Part shown: in pieces, positions 1-5,755 of the stretch
Layout: the number at the start of each line of letters is the position of its first letter
How positions within the stretch are numbered: the first letter of the stretch is position 1
Origin: Gammaproteobacteria bacterium
GTDB taxonomy: Bacteria > Pseudomonadota > Gammaproteobacteria > Chromatiales > Chromatiaceae
Direction: 5' to 3'
Length of the DNA: 8,909 nt
Assembly: GCA_015231665.1 (NCBI GenBank)
Contig: JADGBD010000069.1
Location: forward strand, 1-8,909
Notes under the pieces: model-generated
Seen by the model: only the letters and a program-made list of their open reading frames with translations
The model's database searches: none
What the model was told of the DNA's origin: nothing
Translations under genes and position numbers: made by a program

Positions 1-11
1 CCCGCTCCCAA

Positions 12-1103
12 TCAGTTGTTCTGAATGACGATGCTGGGGAACTTGGCGGCGTAGCTCTTTGCCTGCAGCGATAGCTTGGCGGATGTTCTGCGGGCGATTT
101 CGCGGTAGATCTGCGAGATGCGCGCCTCCGGCTCGGCCACTACGGTGGGCTTGCCGCCGTCGGTTTCCTCGCGGATGCGGATATCCAGTGGCAACTGGCC
201 GAGCAGGTCAACGCCGAACTGACTGGCCATGCTCTGGCCGCCGCCGGTGCCGAAGATGGGCTCTTCGTGACCGCAGTTGGAGCAGATGTGCATGCTCATA
301 TTCTCGACGATGCCGAGCACCGGCACCTCCACCTTCTCAAACATCTTCAGGCCCTTGCGCGCATCCAGCAGGGCAATGTCCTGGGGCGTGGTGACGATCA
401 CGGCACCGGCCACCGGCACCTTCTGCGCCAGGGTCAGCTGGGTGTCGCCGGTGCCCGGCGGCAGGTCGATCACCAGGTAATCCAAATCGCTCCAATTGGT
501 GTCGTTGAGCAGTTGCTCCAGGGCCTGGGTGACCATGGGGCCGCGCCAGATCATCGGCGTTTCTTCGTCGATGAGAAAGCCGATGGACATGGCCTGCAGG
601 CCGTAGGACTGCATCGGCTCCAGGCTGCGGCCGTCTTTGGATTCGGGCTTGCCGCTGATGCCGAGCATGCGCGGCTGCGAGGGGCCGTAGATGTCCGCAT
701 CCAGCAGGCCCACGGTGGCGCCCTCGGCGACCAGGGCCAGGGCCAGGTTGACCGCGGTGGTGGATTTGCCGACACCACCCTTGCCGGAGGCCACGGCGAT
801 GATGTTCTTGACGTTATCGATGGGCTTGAGCGCCTTTTGCACCGAGTGAGCCACGATTTTGGTGCTGATGCTCACCGTGCAGGCGGCCACGCCAGCGACA
901 GCCTCAACCGCCGCCTTGACCTGGTTGCTGATCTCCTCGTGAATGCCCTTGGCGGGAAAGCCCAGCTCGATGGCCACGCTGACCTTGTCGCCGGAAATCT
1001 CTATGCCCTTGACGAACTTGGCGGTGACCAGGTCCTTGTTCAGGTGCGGTTCCACATAGCCCTGGATGGCCGCTTCGATCTGTTCTTTGCTCACTTCAGA
1101 CAT
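12..1103 (-). CDS. apbC: Mrp/ApbC family iron-sulfur cluster carrier ATPase
   Basis: The 363-residue product belongs to the Mrp/NBP35 family of cytosolic P-loop ATPases, which bind and pass on Fe-S clusters. Residues 1-85 form a MIP18/DUF59-type domain. The ATPase domain begins near residue 100 with the deviant Walker A GKGGVGKST (107-115, two lysines). It continues with DADIYGPSQPRMLG (135-148) and the Walker B-like VIDLPPGTGD (211-220). The family CxxC cluster ligands are Cys274 and Cys277 in ENMSMHICSNCG. I chose ATG 1103 because it lies 5 nt after a clean AGGAG (1109-1113) and starts at the conserved domain. The frame stays open for 42 further codons upstream, but that stretch is low in conservation signal and crosses the intergenic repeat. 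The gene is divergent from metG, as in E. coli. Full length and intact; the assignment is secure, while the exact client proteins are not known from sequence. Confidence 0.96.
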   Translation of the reverse strand: MSEVSKEQIEAAIQGYVEPHLNKDLVTAKFVKGIEISGDKVSVAIELGFPAKGIHEEISNQVKAAVEAVAGVAACTVSISTKIVAHSVQKALKPIDNVKNIIAVASGKGGVGKSTTAVNLALALVAEGATVGLLDADIYGPSQPRMLGISGKPESKDGRSLEPMQSYGLQAMSIGFLIDEETPMIWRGPMVTQALEQLLNDTNWSDLDYLVIDLPPGTGDTQLTLAQKVPVAGAVIVTTPQDIALLDARKGLKMFEKVEVPVLGIVENMSMHICSNCGHEEPIFGTGGGQSMASQFGVDLLGQLPLDIRIREETDGGKPTVVAEPEARISQIYREIARRTSAKLSLQAKSYAAKFPSIVIQNN

Positions 1104-1108
1104 ATATG

Positions 1109-1113
1109 CTCCT
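1109..1113 (-). promoter_or_regulatory. Ribosome binding site of apbC
   Basis: On the minus strand AGGAG lies 5 nt before ATG 1103. It decides the start in favour of the 363-residue product over the longer open frame that reaches back to 1229. Confidence 0.75.
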
Positions 1114-1154
1114 GGAGCCCGGCGCTCGACCGGGTCGATCAATGAAATTAATAA

Positions 1155-1193
1155 AGGACGCAGAGGACGCGAAGAAGCGCGGAGATCGCAGAG
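1155..1193. repeat. Degenerate 9-10 bp tandem repeat, consensus AGRNCGCRG
   Basis: Four head-to-tail units can be read on the plus strand: AGGACGCAG (1155-1163), AGGACGCGA (1164-1172), AGAAGCGCGG (1173-1182) and AGATCGCAG (1183-1191), followed by AG. The array has a purine/CGC rhythm unlike the coding sequence on either side. It lies within the untranslated leader of apbC if the promoter near 1276-1305 is correct. No function is shown by the sequence. Confidence 0.55.
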
Positions 1194-1261
1194 TCGTACA
1201 GGGTTTTGGCTCCCTAATACACTTGCCATTCACCCGCGCCAACCAGGTCCGCCAAAAATCG

Positions 1262-1274
1262 CCAACTGGGTTGG
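1262..1274. repeat. Small inverted repeat in the apbC-metG intergenic region
   Basis: CCAAC and GTTGG form a perfect 5-bp stem with a 3-nt loop. It lies just downstream of the candidate apbC -10 box, so it would sit at the start of the apbC leader RNA. The stem is short and may be chance. Confidence 0.25.
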
Positions 1275-1275
1275 G

Positions 1276-1305
1276 ATTCTACACAATTGCCTGAGCTATC
1301 CCCAA
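1276..1305 (-). promoter_or_regulatory. Candidate sigma-70 promoter for apbC
   Basis: Reading the minus strand, a good -10 hexamer TAGAAT (1276-1281) is preceded by TTGGGG (1300-1305) with an 18-bp spacer. This would leave an apbC leader of about 165 nt that includes the small inverted repeat and the AGRNCGCRG repeat. The -10 box is convincing and the -35 box matches only its TTG. Confidence 0.35.
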
Positions 1306-1334
1306 TGTAAACAGTCAGGTTTTGTCGCGACGCT

Positions 1335-1343
1335 TGCTAAACT
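1335..1343 (+). promoter_or_regulatory. Candidate extended -10 promoter element for metG
   Basis: TGCTAAACT on the plus strand matches an extended -10 (TGn followed by TAAACT). No good -35 hexamer stands at the expected distance upstream, which is tolerable for an extended -10 promoter. Transcription from here would give a metG leader of roughly 70 nt. The leader shows no recognisable riboswitch or leader peptide. Confidence 0.3.
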
Positions 1344-1420
1344 ACCCGTCCTGCCAGTCTGTGAGACAATGTGGGGGCTTAGATGCGTACTTTTCAACCG
1401 AGCTGCCAGAATCTATACCC

Positions 1421-3466
1421 ATGAGCCAATCCCGGAAAATCCTCATCACCAGCGCCCTGCCTTACGCCAACGGCCCGATCCACATCGGCCATCTGGTGGA
1501 GTACATCCAGACCGACATCTGGAGCCGCTTCCAGAAGATGCGCGGCCACGCCTGCTGGTACGTCTGCGCCGACGACGCCCACGGCACGCCGATCATGCTG
1601 CGTGCCCGCCAGGAGGGCATCAGCCCGGAGCAGCTGATCGAGCGCATCGGCGCCGAGCATCGGGCGGATTTTGCCGCCTTCCGCATCGGCTTCGACAACT
1701 ACCACTCGACCCATTCCGAGGAAAACCGCCAGATCTCGCGGCTGATCTACGAGCGCCTGCGTGACGCCGGCCACATCGCCAAGCGCGAGATCACCCAGGC
1801 TTACGACCCGGTGGAGCAGATGTTCCTGCCCGATCGCTTCATCAAGGGTGAGTGCCCCAAGTGCGGCGCGGCGGACCAGTACGGCGACAACTGCGAGGCC
1901 TGCGGCGCCAGCTATTCACCGGCGGAGCTGAAGAATCCGGTATCCGCCGTGTCTGGCGCCACTCCGGTGGAAAAAAGCTCGGAGCACTACTTCTTCAAGC
2001 TGGCGGACTTCGAGGCCATGCTCAAGGACTGGACCCGCGCCGGTCACCTGCAGAAAGAAATGGCCAACAAGCTCGACGAATGGTTCGCCGCCGGCCTGCA
2101 GGAGTGGGACATCTCCCGCGACGCGCCCTACTTCGGCTTCGAGATCCCGGATCATCCGGGCAAGTTCTTTTACGTCTGGCTGGACGCGCCCATCGGCTAC
2201 ATGGCCAGCTTCCAGAACCTCTGTGCTCGTACCGGACTGGATTTCGATGCCTTCTGGTGCAAGGACTCCGACGCCGAGGTCTATCACTTCATCGGCAAAG
2301 ACATCGTCTATTTCCACTGCCTGTTCTGGCCTGCCATGCTCGACGGTGCGGGTTTTCGCAAACCCAGCGCGGTGTTCACCCACGGCTTTCTCACCGTGGA
2401 TGGGGCGAAGATGTCCAAATCCCGCGGCACCTTCATCAAGGCGCGCACCTATCTGGATCATCTCAACCCCGAGTACCTGCGCTACTACTTCGCCGCCAAG
2501 CTCGGCAGCGGCGTGGATGACATCGACCTCAACCTGGAAGACTTCGCCCAGCGGGTCAACTCGGACCTGGTGGGCAAGGTGGTCAATATTGCCAGCCGCT
2601 GCGCCGGCTTTTTGAGCAAGCGCTTCGACAACCGTCTTAGCGCCGAACTGGCGGAGCCGGAGCTGTTTGCCCAGTTCGCCGCCGCCGGCGAAGCCATCGC
2701 CCAGCACTACGAAAAGCGCGAATTCAGCCGCGCCGTGCGCGAAATCATGGCCCTGGCGGACAAGGCCAATCAGTATATCGACGAAAAGCAGCCCTGGGTG
2801 CTGGCCAAGCAGGAGGGCAGCGATGCCGAGCTGCAAGCCGTCTGCAGCATGGGCGTCGAGCTATTCCGCCTGCTGATCGGCTATCTGCGGCCGATCCTGC
2901 CCGGTACTGCCGAGGCGGCCGAGGCCTTCCTGCAGATCGAACCCCTGAGCTGGCAGGACCTGGCGCGGCCCTTGGGCGAGCACCAGATCAGCACCTTCAA
3001 GCCGCTGATGACCCGGGTGGAAATGGCGCAGATCGAGGCCATGCTCGCCGCCTCCAAGGAAGACCTCAAGGCCACCCAGCCGCAAATAAATGCACCTGCG
3101 GCAGCGAGCAACGCCTGGCTGGAGAAAGACCCCATCGCCGAGACCATCGACTACGCCGACTTCGCCAAGCTCGATCTGCGCATAGCGCGCATCGCCAAGG
3201 CCGAGCCGGTGGAAGGTGCCGACAAGCTGCTGCAGCTGACCCTGGACCTGGGCGGCGAGACCCGCAACGTCTTCGCCGGGATCAAGTCCGCCTATGCGCC
3301 GGAAGACCTGGAAGGACGCCTAACGGTGATGGTGGCCAACCTGGCGCCGCGCAAGATGCGCTTTGGCCTGTCCGAAGGCATGGTGCTGGCGGCCGGACCG
3401 GGCGGCAGGGAGTTGTTCATCCTCAGCCCGGACAGCGGCGCCGAGCCGGGGATGAAGGTCAAATAG
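1421..3466 (+). CDS. metG: Methionyl-tRNA synthetase (EC 6.1.1.10)
   Basis: The 681-residue cytosolic enzyme charges tRNA-Met with methionine using ATP. It is close to the usual length of the long proteobacterial form (about 677 in E. coli). The class I motifs are HIGH (21-24) and KMSKS (330-334). The connective peptide has a zinc knuckle with Cys145, Cys148, Cys158 and Cys161, plus the DNCEACG and SGATPV signatures. The helical anticodon-binding domain covers about 350-545. An Ala/Pro-rich linker (about 546-572) leads to a C-terminal Trbp111/EMAP-like tRNA-binding domain (about 575-681, ending [14 protein letters not shown]) that supports dimerisation. I chose ATG 1421 because homology begins at [18 protein letters not shown]. 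The frame is open back to TTG 1322, but that extension looks unlike the family. No clear Shine-Dalgarno precedes the ATG. The gene converges on the SapC-family gene with 38 bp between stops. Confidence 0.98.
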   Translation: MSQSRKILITSALPYANGPIHIGHLVEYIQTDIWSRFQKMRGHACWYVCADDAHGTPIMLRARQEGISPEQLIERIGAEHRADFAAFRIGFDNYHSTHSEENRQISRLIYERLRDAGHIAKREITQAYDPVEQMFLPDRFIKGECPKCGAADQYGDNCEACGASYSPAELKNPVSAVSGATPVEKSSEHYFFKLADFEAMLKDWTRAGHLQKEMANKLDEWFAAGLQEWDISRDAPYFGFEIPDHPGKFFYVWLDAPIGYMASFQNLCARTGLDFDAFWCKDSDAEVYHFIGKDIVYFHCLFWPAMLDGAGFRKPSAVFTHGFLTVDGAKMSKSRGTFIKARTYLDHLNPEYLRYYFAAKLGSGVDDIDLNLEDFAQRVNSDLVGKVVNIASRCAGFLSKRFDNRLSAELAEPELFAQFAAAGEAIAQHYEKREFSRAVREIMALADKANQYIDEKQPWVLAKQEGSDAELQAVCSMGVELFRLLIGYLRPILPGTAEAAEAFLQIEPLSWQDLARPLGEHQISTFKPLMTRVEMAQIEAMLAASKEDLKATQPQINAPAAASNAWLEKDPIAETIDYADFAKLDLRIARIAKAEPVEGADKLLQLTLDLGGETRNVFAGIKSAYAPEDLEGRLTVMVANLAPRKMRFGLSEGMVLAAGPGGRELFILSPDSGAEPGMKVK

Positions 3467-3504
3467 CGGCTAGTGCTGCTGGCGCGGATCGCGATCAGGC
3501 GGGA

Positions 3505-4293
3505 TCAGAGCCCGCTGAAATTGATCGTATCGCTCTTGTTGAGAAACTCCAGGTCCAGCTCCCCGGAGGGGGTCTGCGGCAGGGGTTGGGCCGCCTTGGC
3601 GTGGGCCTCGGCCAGCTTGCCGAGAATCGGCAGATGCTGCATGGACAGCAGCTGGCAGTAGATCAGGGGTAGGGCGCCGGCCTTGCGCACGGCCTCGAAT
3701 TGCTCCGGCTCCAGCTGGTTGAGCCGGGCCTCGTCGATGCGGTACAGACCGCCGATATCGCGCTCGCCCTCGGCCAGTTTGATCTTGATCGGCCAAGGCT
3801 GGATCAGCTCCTGCGCCTGCAGGCTGTTACACAGCCGCTGGGTCGCCTGGCGGTTGGCCTCCACTTGGCTGATGAAATTCAGCACATCGGTGACGGCTTT
3901 GCTGGCCTTGCCCTCGGCGTCGAAAAAGGCCTCACCTTCCGCCTTGGCGCAGATCAGGCCGCTATCTTCATCGATGCACAGCACCTGCTGCTCGGTTTCG
4001 GTCTGCGCCAGCTTGAACGGATAGGCGCGGTAGGCGGCAGGGATGTAGCCTGCCAGCCAGCGGCCATCGGCGGCGACAAACAGGTTCTTACCCTGAGCCA
4101 GGCCCTGCACCGCCACCGGCAAAAACTGTTCTTCCACCTGAATGAAGCCGATGGGCAGGGTCATCACCGCCCGGGGCAATTCCTGCATCACCAGCGGGGC
4201 GAGGTTGTCGCTCGCGGCAAAGGCATAGCTGGAATAGCGCCGCCAGCCCTTGTCGGCATGTTGTTCTTTGGAAATAACGCTGAATTTGGCCAT
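3505..4293 (-). CDS. SapC family protein
   Basis: The 262-residue product matches the SapC family (PF07277), named after sapC of the Campylobacter fetus S-layer secretion locus; its biochemical function is not established. Family-like features are the N-terminal GWRRYSSYAFAA (16-27), LPIGFIQ (46-52), the central DGRWLAGYIPAAYRAYPF, and the C-terminal block GGLYRIDEARLNQLEPEQF (181-199) followed by GALPLIYCQLLSM (206-218). There is no signal peptide or membrane span, so it is probably cytosolic. ATG 4293 follows GGAG with 5-nt spacing. It is the last of four minus-strand genes, 145 bp after the TolC gene, and the gap holds a repeat element. That context suggests a role with the exporter or its cargo. 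Some SapC homologues elsewhere lie beside TonB receptor genes, so context alone does not settle the role. The family is sometimes mislabelled as a peptide ABC permease; nothing here supports transport activity. Confidence 0.85.
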   Translation of the reverse strand: MAKFSVISKEQHADKGWRRYSSYAFAASDNLAPLVMQELPRAVMTLPIGFIQVEEQFLPVAVQGLAQGKNLFVAADGRWLAGYIPAAYRAYPFKLAQTETEQQVLCIDEDSGLICAKAEGEAFFDAEGKASKAVTDVLNFISQVEANRQATQRLCNSLQAQELIQPWPIKIKLAEGERDIGGLYRIDEARLNQLEPEQFEAVRKAGALPLIYCQLLSMQHLPILGKLAEAHAKAAQPLPQTPSGELDLEFLNKSDTINFSGL

Positions 4294-4298
4294 GGGAT

Positions 4299-4302
4299 CT
4301 CC
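4299..4302 (-). promoter_or_regulatory. Ribosome binding site of the SapC-family gene
   Basis: GGAG on the minus strand stands 5 nt before ATG 4293. It is independent of the TolC gene stop at 4439, so translation of this cistron does not depend on direct coupling. Confidence 0.65.
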
Positions 4303-4325
4303 GGTTTTGAAGCTGCCAGCGGTCA

Positions 4326-4338
4326 GCTTAAATTAAGC
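4326..4338. repeat. AT-rich perfect palindrome GCTTAAATTAAGC
   Basis: GCTTAA and TTAAGC flank a single central A. It is an AT island in otherwise GC-rich sequence, and lies about 35-45 bp upstream of the SapC-family start. It could be a protein-binding site or simply part of the surrounding repeat element. Confidence 0.35.
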
Positions 4339-4362
4339 CCCTCGCCCCTTTGGGGAGAGGGG
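4338..4362. repeat. GC-rich stem-loop between the TolC and SapC genes
   Basis: CCCCTC (4338-4343) pairs with GAGGGG (4357-4362) and CCCC (4345-4348) with GGGG (4352-4355). There is one mismatch (4344/4356) and a TTT loop. In the transcribed minus direction it is followed by an AT-rich stretch rather than a run of T, so it is a poor intrinsic terminator. It could still stabilise the upstream mRNA end or reduce read-through into the SapC-family gene. Confidence 0.55.
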
Positions 4363-4375
4363 TTGGGGAGAGGGG
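4352..4375 (+). repeat. Direct duplication of GGGGAGAGGGG
   Basis: Two exact 11-bp copies lie at 4352-4362 and 4365-4375, separated by TT. Either copy could pair with the CCCC arms at 4338-4348, giving two alternative hairpins. Confidence 0.6.
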
Positions 4376-4438
4376 AGCATATCAGAACAGCACACCCAAC
4401 AGGCCACACCGCTGGCCGCTGATGGCTGACAGCTCATG

Positions 4439-5752
4439 TCATTTCACCAACAGGCGATCCAGCTCCGCCAGGGTCTCTTGATTCAGCTCGCCGGCCAGGG
4501 AGTAGAGGTAGGCGCGGTTGAGCAGATGTTCGTGGATCGCGGCGTTGAGCTCGCGCCGGGCTTGGTACAGATTGGCCTGGGCGTCGAGCACATAGACCAG
4601 GTCCTTGAGACCCAGCTTGCGCGATTCCTCGGCCGCTTCCAGCGAGCTTTGCCGGGCCTTGACCGCCGAGCGGAGGAAGCGAATCCGGGCGCGGGCTGAG
4701 TCCAGGGTCAGCAGCACCTGCTGGGCCTCCAGCAGGGCCTGCTCGTGGGCGTCGCGCAGTCGCTCGCTGGCCTGATTCTTCTCCGCCAGGGCCTGGCGCA
4801 CGCGGGAACTGGTATAGCCGCCTCGATAGATAGGTACTTCCAGGGCCAGGGTCACCCGGGCATCGGGGCCGCTCTGGATGCTGTAGTCCTGATTGGAGGA
4901 GTCTCCCACCCGCGCCTGCAGATTGAGCTTGGGGAAGTGGTCGGCCTGCTCCACCTTGACGCTGCTGTCAGCTACCTGAACCTCGCTGCCGGCCAGGCGG
5001 GCATTGACGTTCTGCATGGCCACCCGCTCCACCCAGTCCTCGGCGTCAAACACCGGCGGCTGGTAGGTGAATTCCGGCAGGGTGCGCAGCTCCCGGGTGC
5101 CGAACAGCTTGCCCACCCGTCGCTGCAGGGCCAGGCGCTGCTCCTCCAGCTGGCGCATGGCGTTGGTTACCTGCGACATGGCCTCCTCGTTGCGCGCCTT
5201 GGCATCGAGCAGGTCGGCCTTGCTCGCCAGGCCCAGCTCCAGGGCGGCAGAGACCTTTACCGCCTCCTGTTTGTAGCGCTTGGTCTCGGCCTGATACAGG
5301 GCCAGCTGCTTGTCTGCCAGCAGGATTGCCAGATAGGCCTCGGCCACACCCAGGGCGAGGTTTTGGCGCTCACCCTCCAGCTCGATATCGGCGGAGCCTT
5401 TGGCAAGCTTGGCGCGCTCGTAGCTGGAGAAGATGCGCTTGTCGAACACCGGTTGGCTGATGTTGAGATTGATGTTGCTGCTTTCGATGGGCGTTTCCAC
5501 CCCGCGTTGCTCGTAGTCCGCCGAGGTGTAACTGGCAGACAGGCCCATGTTGGGCAGCATCTGCGCCTTGGCCTGGTTGATGCCCTCGGCAGTGGCCTGA
5601 TTGCGCTGGCGAGCGGCGGCAAGGCGGGCGTCATTGTCCAGGGACAGCACAAAGGCATCGGCCAGGCCTACCTGGGCCTGACCCAGGCCAGGCAGAAGGC
5701 ATAGGCAGCAGAGCAGCAGTGGTCGGCGCAGGGGCGTGCTCAGAAAGGACAT
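4439..5752 (-). CDS. TolC family outer membrane protein of a type I secretion system
   Basis: The 437-residue product is a TolC/PrtF-type outer-membrane channel that docks on the HlyD-type adaptor and opens a path across the periplasm. A signal peptide is clear: basic LRR, the hydrophobic core PLLLCCLCLLPG, and a likely cut after GQA (Ala26). Two repeated OEP domains follow, about 30-215 and 240-425, each mostly long helices. Typical family segments are AYLAILLADKQLALY (139-153), ALELGLASKADLLDAKAR (170-187), the strand-forming VPIYRGGYTSSRVRQA (306-321), and RKLGLKDLVYVLDAQANLYQARREL near 378-402. The length fits the PrtF/RsaF class of T1SS partners. Its ATG lies 3 nt after the adaptor stop codon, with its ribosome site inside the adaptor's last codons, so the two are probably translated together. 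Intact; confidence in the family is high, and the cargo is not encoded here. Confidence 0.95.
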   Translation of the reverse strand: MSFLSTPLRRPLLLCCLCLLPGLGQAQVGLADAFVLSLDNDARLAAARQRNQATAEGINQAKAQMLPNMGLSASYTSADYEQRGVETPIESSNINLNISQPVFDKRIFSSYERAKLAKGSADIELEGERQNLALGVAEAYLAILLADKQLALYQAETKRYKQEAVKVSAALELGLASKADLLDAKARNEEAMSQVTNAMRQLEEQRLALQRRVGKLFGTRELRTLPEFTYQPPVFDAEDWVERVAMQNVNARLAGSEVQVADSSVKVEQADHFPKLNLQARVGDSSNQDYSIQSGPDARVTLALEVPIYRGGYTSSRVRQALAEKNQASERLRDAHEQALLEAQQVLLTLDSARARIRFLRSAVKARQSSLEAAEESRKLGLKDLVYVLDAQANLYQARRELNAAIHEHLLNRAYLYSLAGELNQETLAELDRLLVK

Positions 5753-5755
5753 GAC

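Larger units (their letters stand above)
4311..4434. repeat. REP/MITE-like composite inverted-repeat element
   Basis: The 145-bp gap between the TolC and SapC genes is almost filled by a palindromic structure. The left end, AGCTGCCAGCGGTCAGC (4311-4327), matches the reverse complement of 4418-4434, AGCTGTCAGCCATCAGC, at 14 of 17 positions. Both ends are built from heptads starting AGC, and the right end carries further heptads out to about 4407. Inside are the 13-bp palindrome GCTTAAATTAAGC (4326-4338), a GC-rich hairpin (4338-4362) and a second copy of its right arm (4365-4375). No clear target-site duplication is visible and there is no open reading frame of note. I infer a dispersed intergenic repeat; copy number in the genome would test this. 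Confidence 0.6.

Noticed and set aside
267..1145. 292-codon open frame antisense to apbC
   Set aside because: It is rich in His, Gln, Gly and Arg, as expected of an antisense shadow of a GC-rich gene. It has no recognisable domain and covers a secure gene.
1104..1229. 42-codon N-terminal extension of ApbC in the open frame
   Set aside because: ATG 1103 has a good AGGAG at 5 nt and begins the conserved domain. The extension translates a repeat-containing intergenic region.
1322..1420. 33-codon N-terminal extension of MetG starting at TTG
   Set aside because: Family homology starts at [15 protein letters not shown]. The upstream residues look like translated leader and overlap the candidate promoter.
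1361..1420. Leader peptide or T-box style control of metG
   Set aside because: No short closed open frame with a Met run and no T-box features are visible. T-box control of metG is not expected in proteobacteria.
1916..2836. 306-codon open frame antisense to metG
   Set aside because: Shadow of metG with biased Gly/Val/His composition and no family features.
3487..3496. Perfect palindrome GATCGCGATC between the metG and SapC gene stops, considered as a bidirectional terminator
   Set aside because: It leaves no loop and has no flanking T or A run on either strand. Two Sau3A-type GATC sites can form such a palindrome by chance.
4745..5704. 319-codon open frame antisense to the TolC gene
   Set aside because: Length is explained by GC-rich codon bias in the sense gene. 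The composition is Leu/Gly/Gln-rich and low in complexity, with no independent ribosome site or domain.
5675..5752. TolC protein as a lipoprotein, because of Cys15, Cys16 and Cys18 in the signal peptide
   Set aside because: None of the cysteines has Gly, Ala or Ser at the preceding position as a lipobox needs, and GQA at 24-26 is a normal signal peptidase I site.
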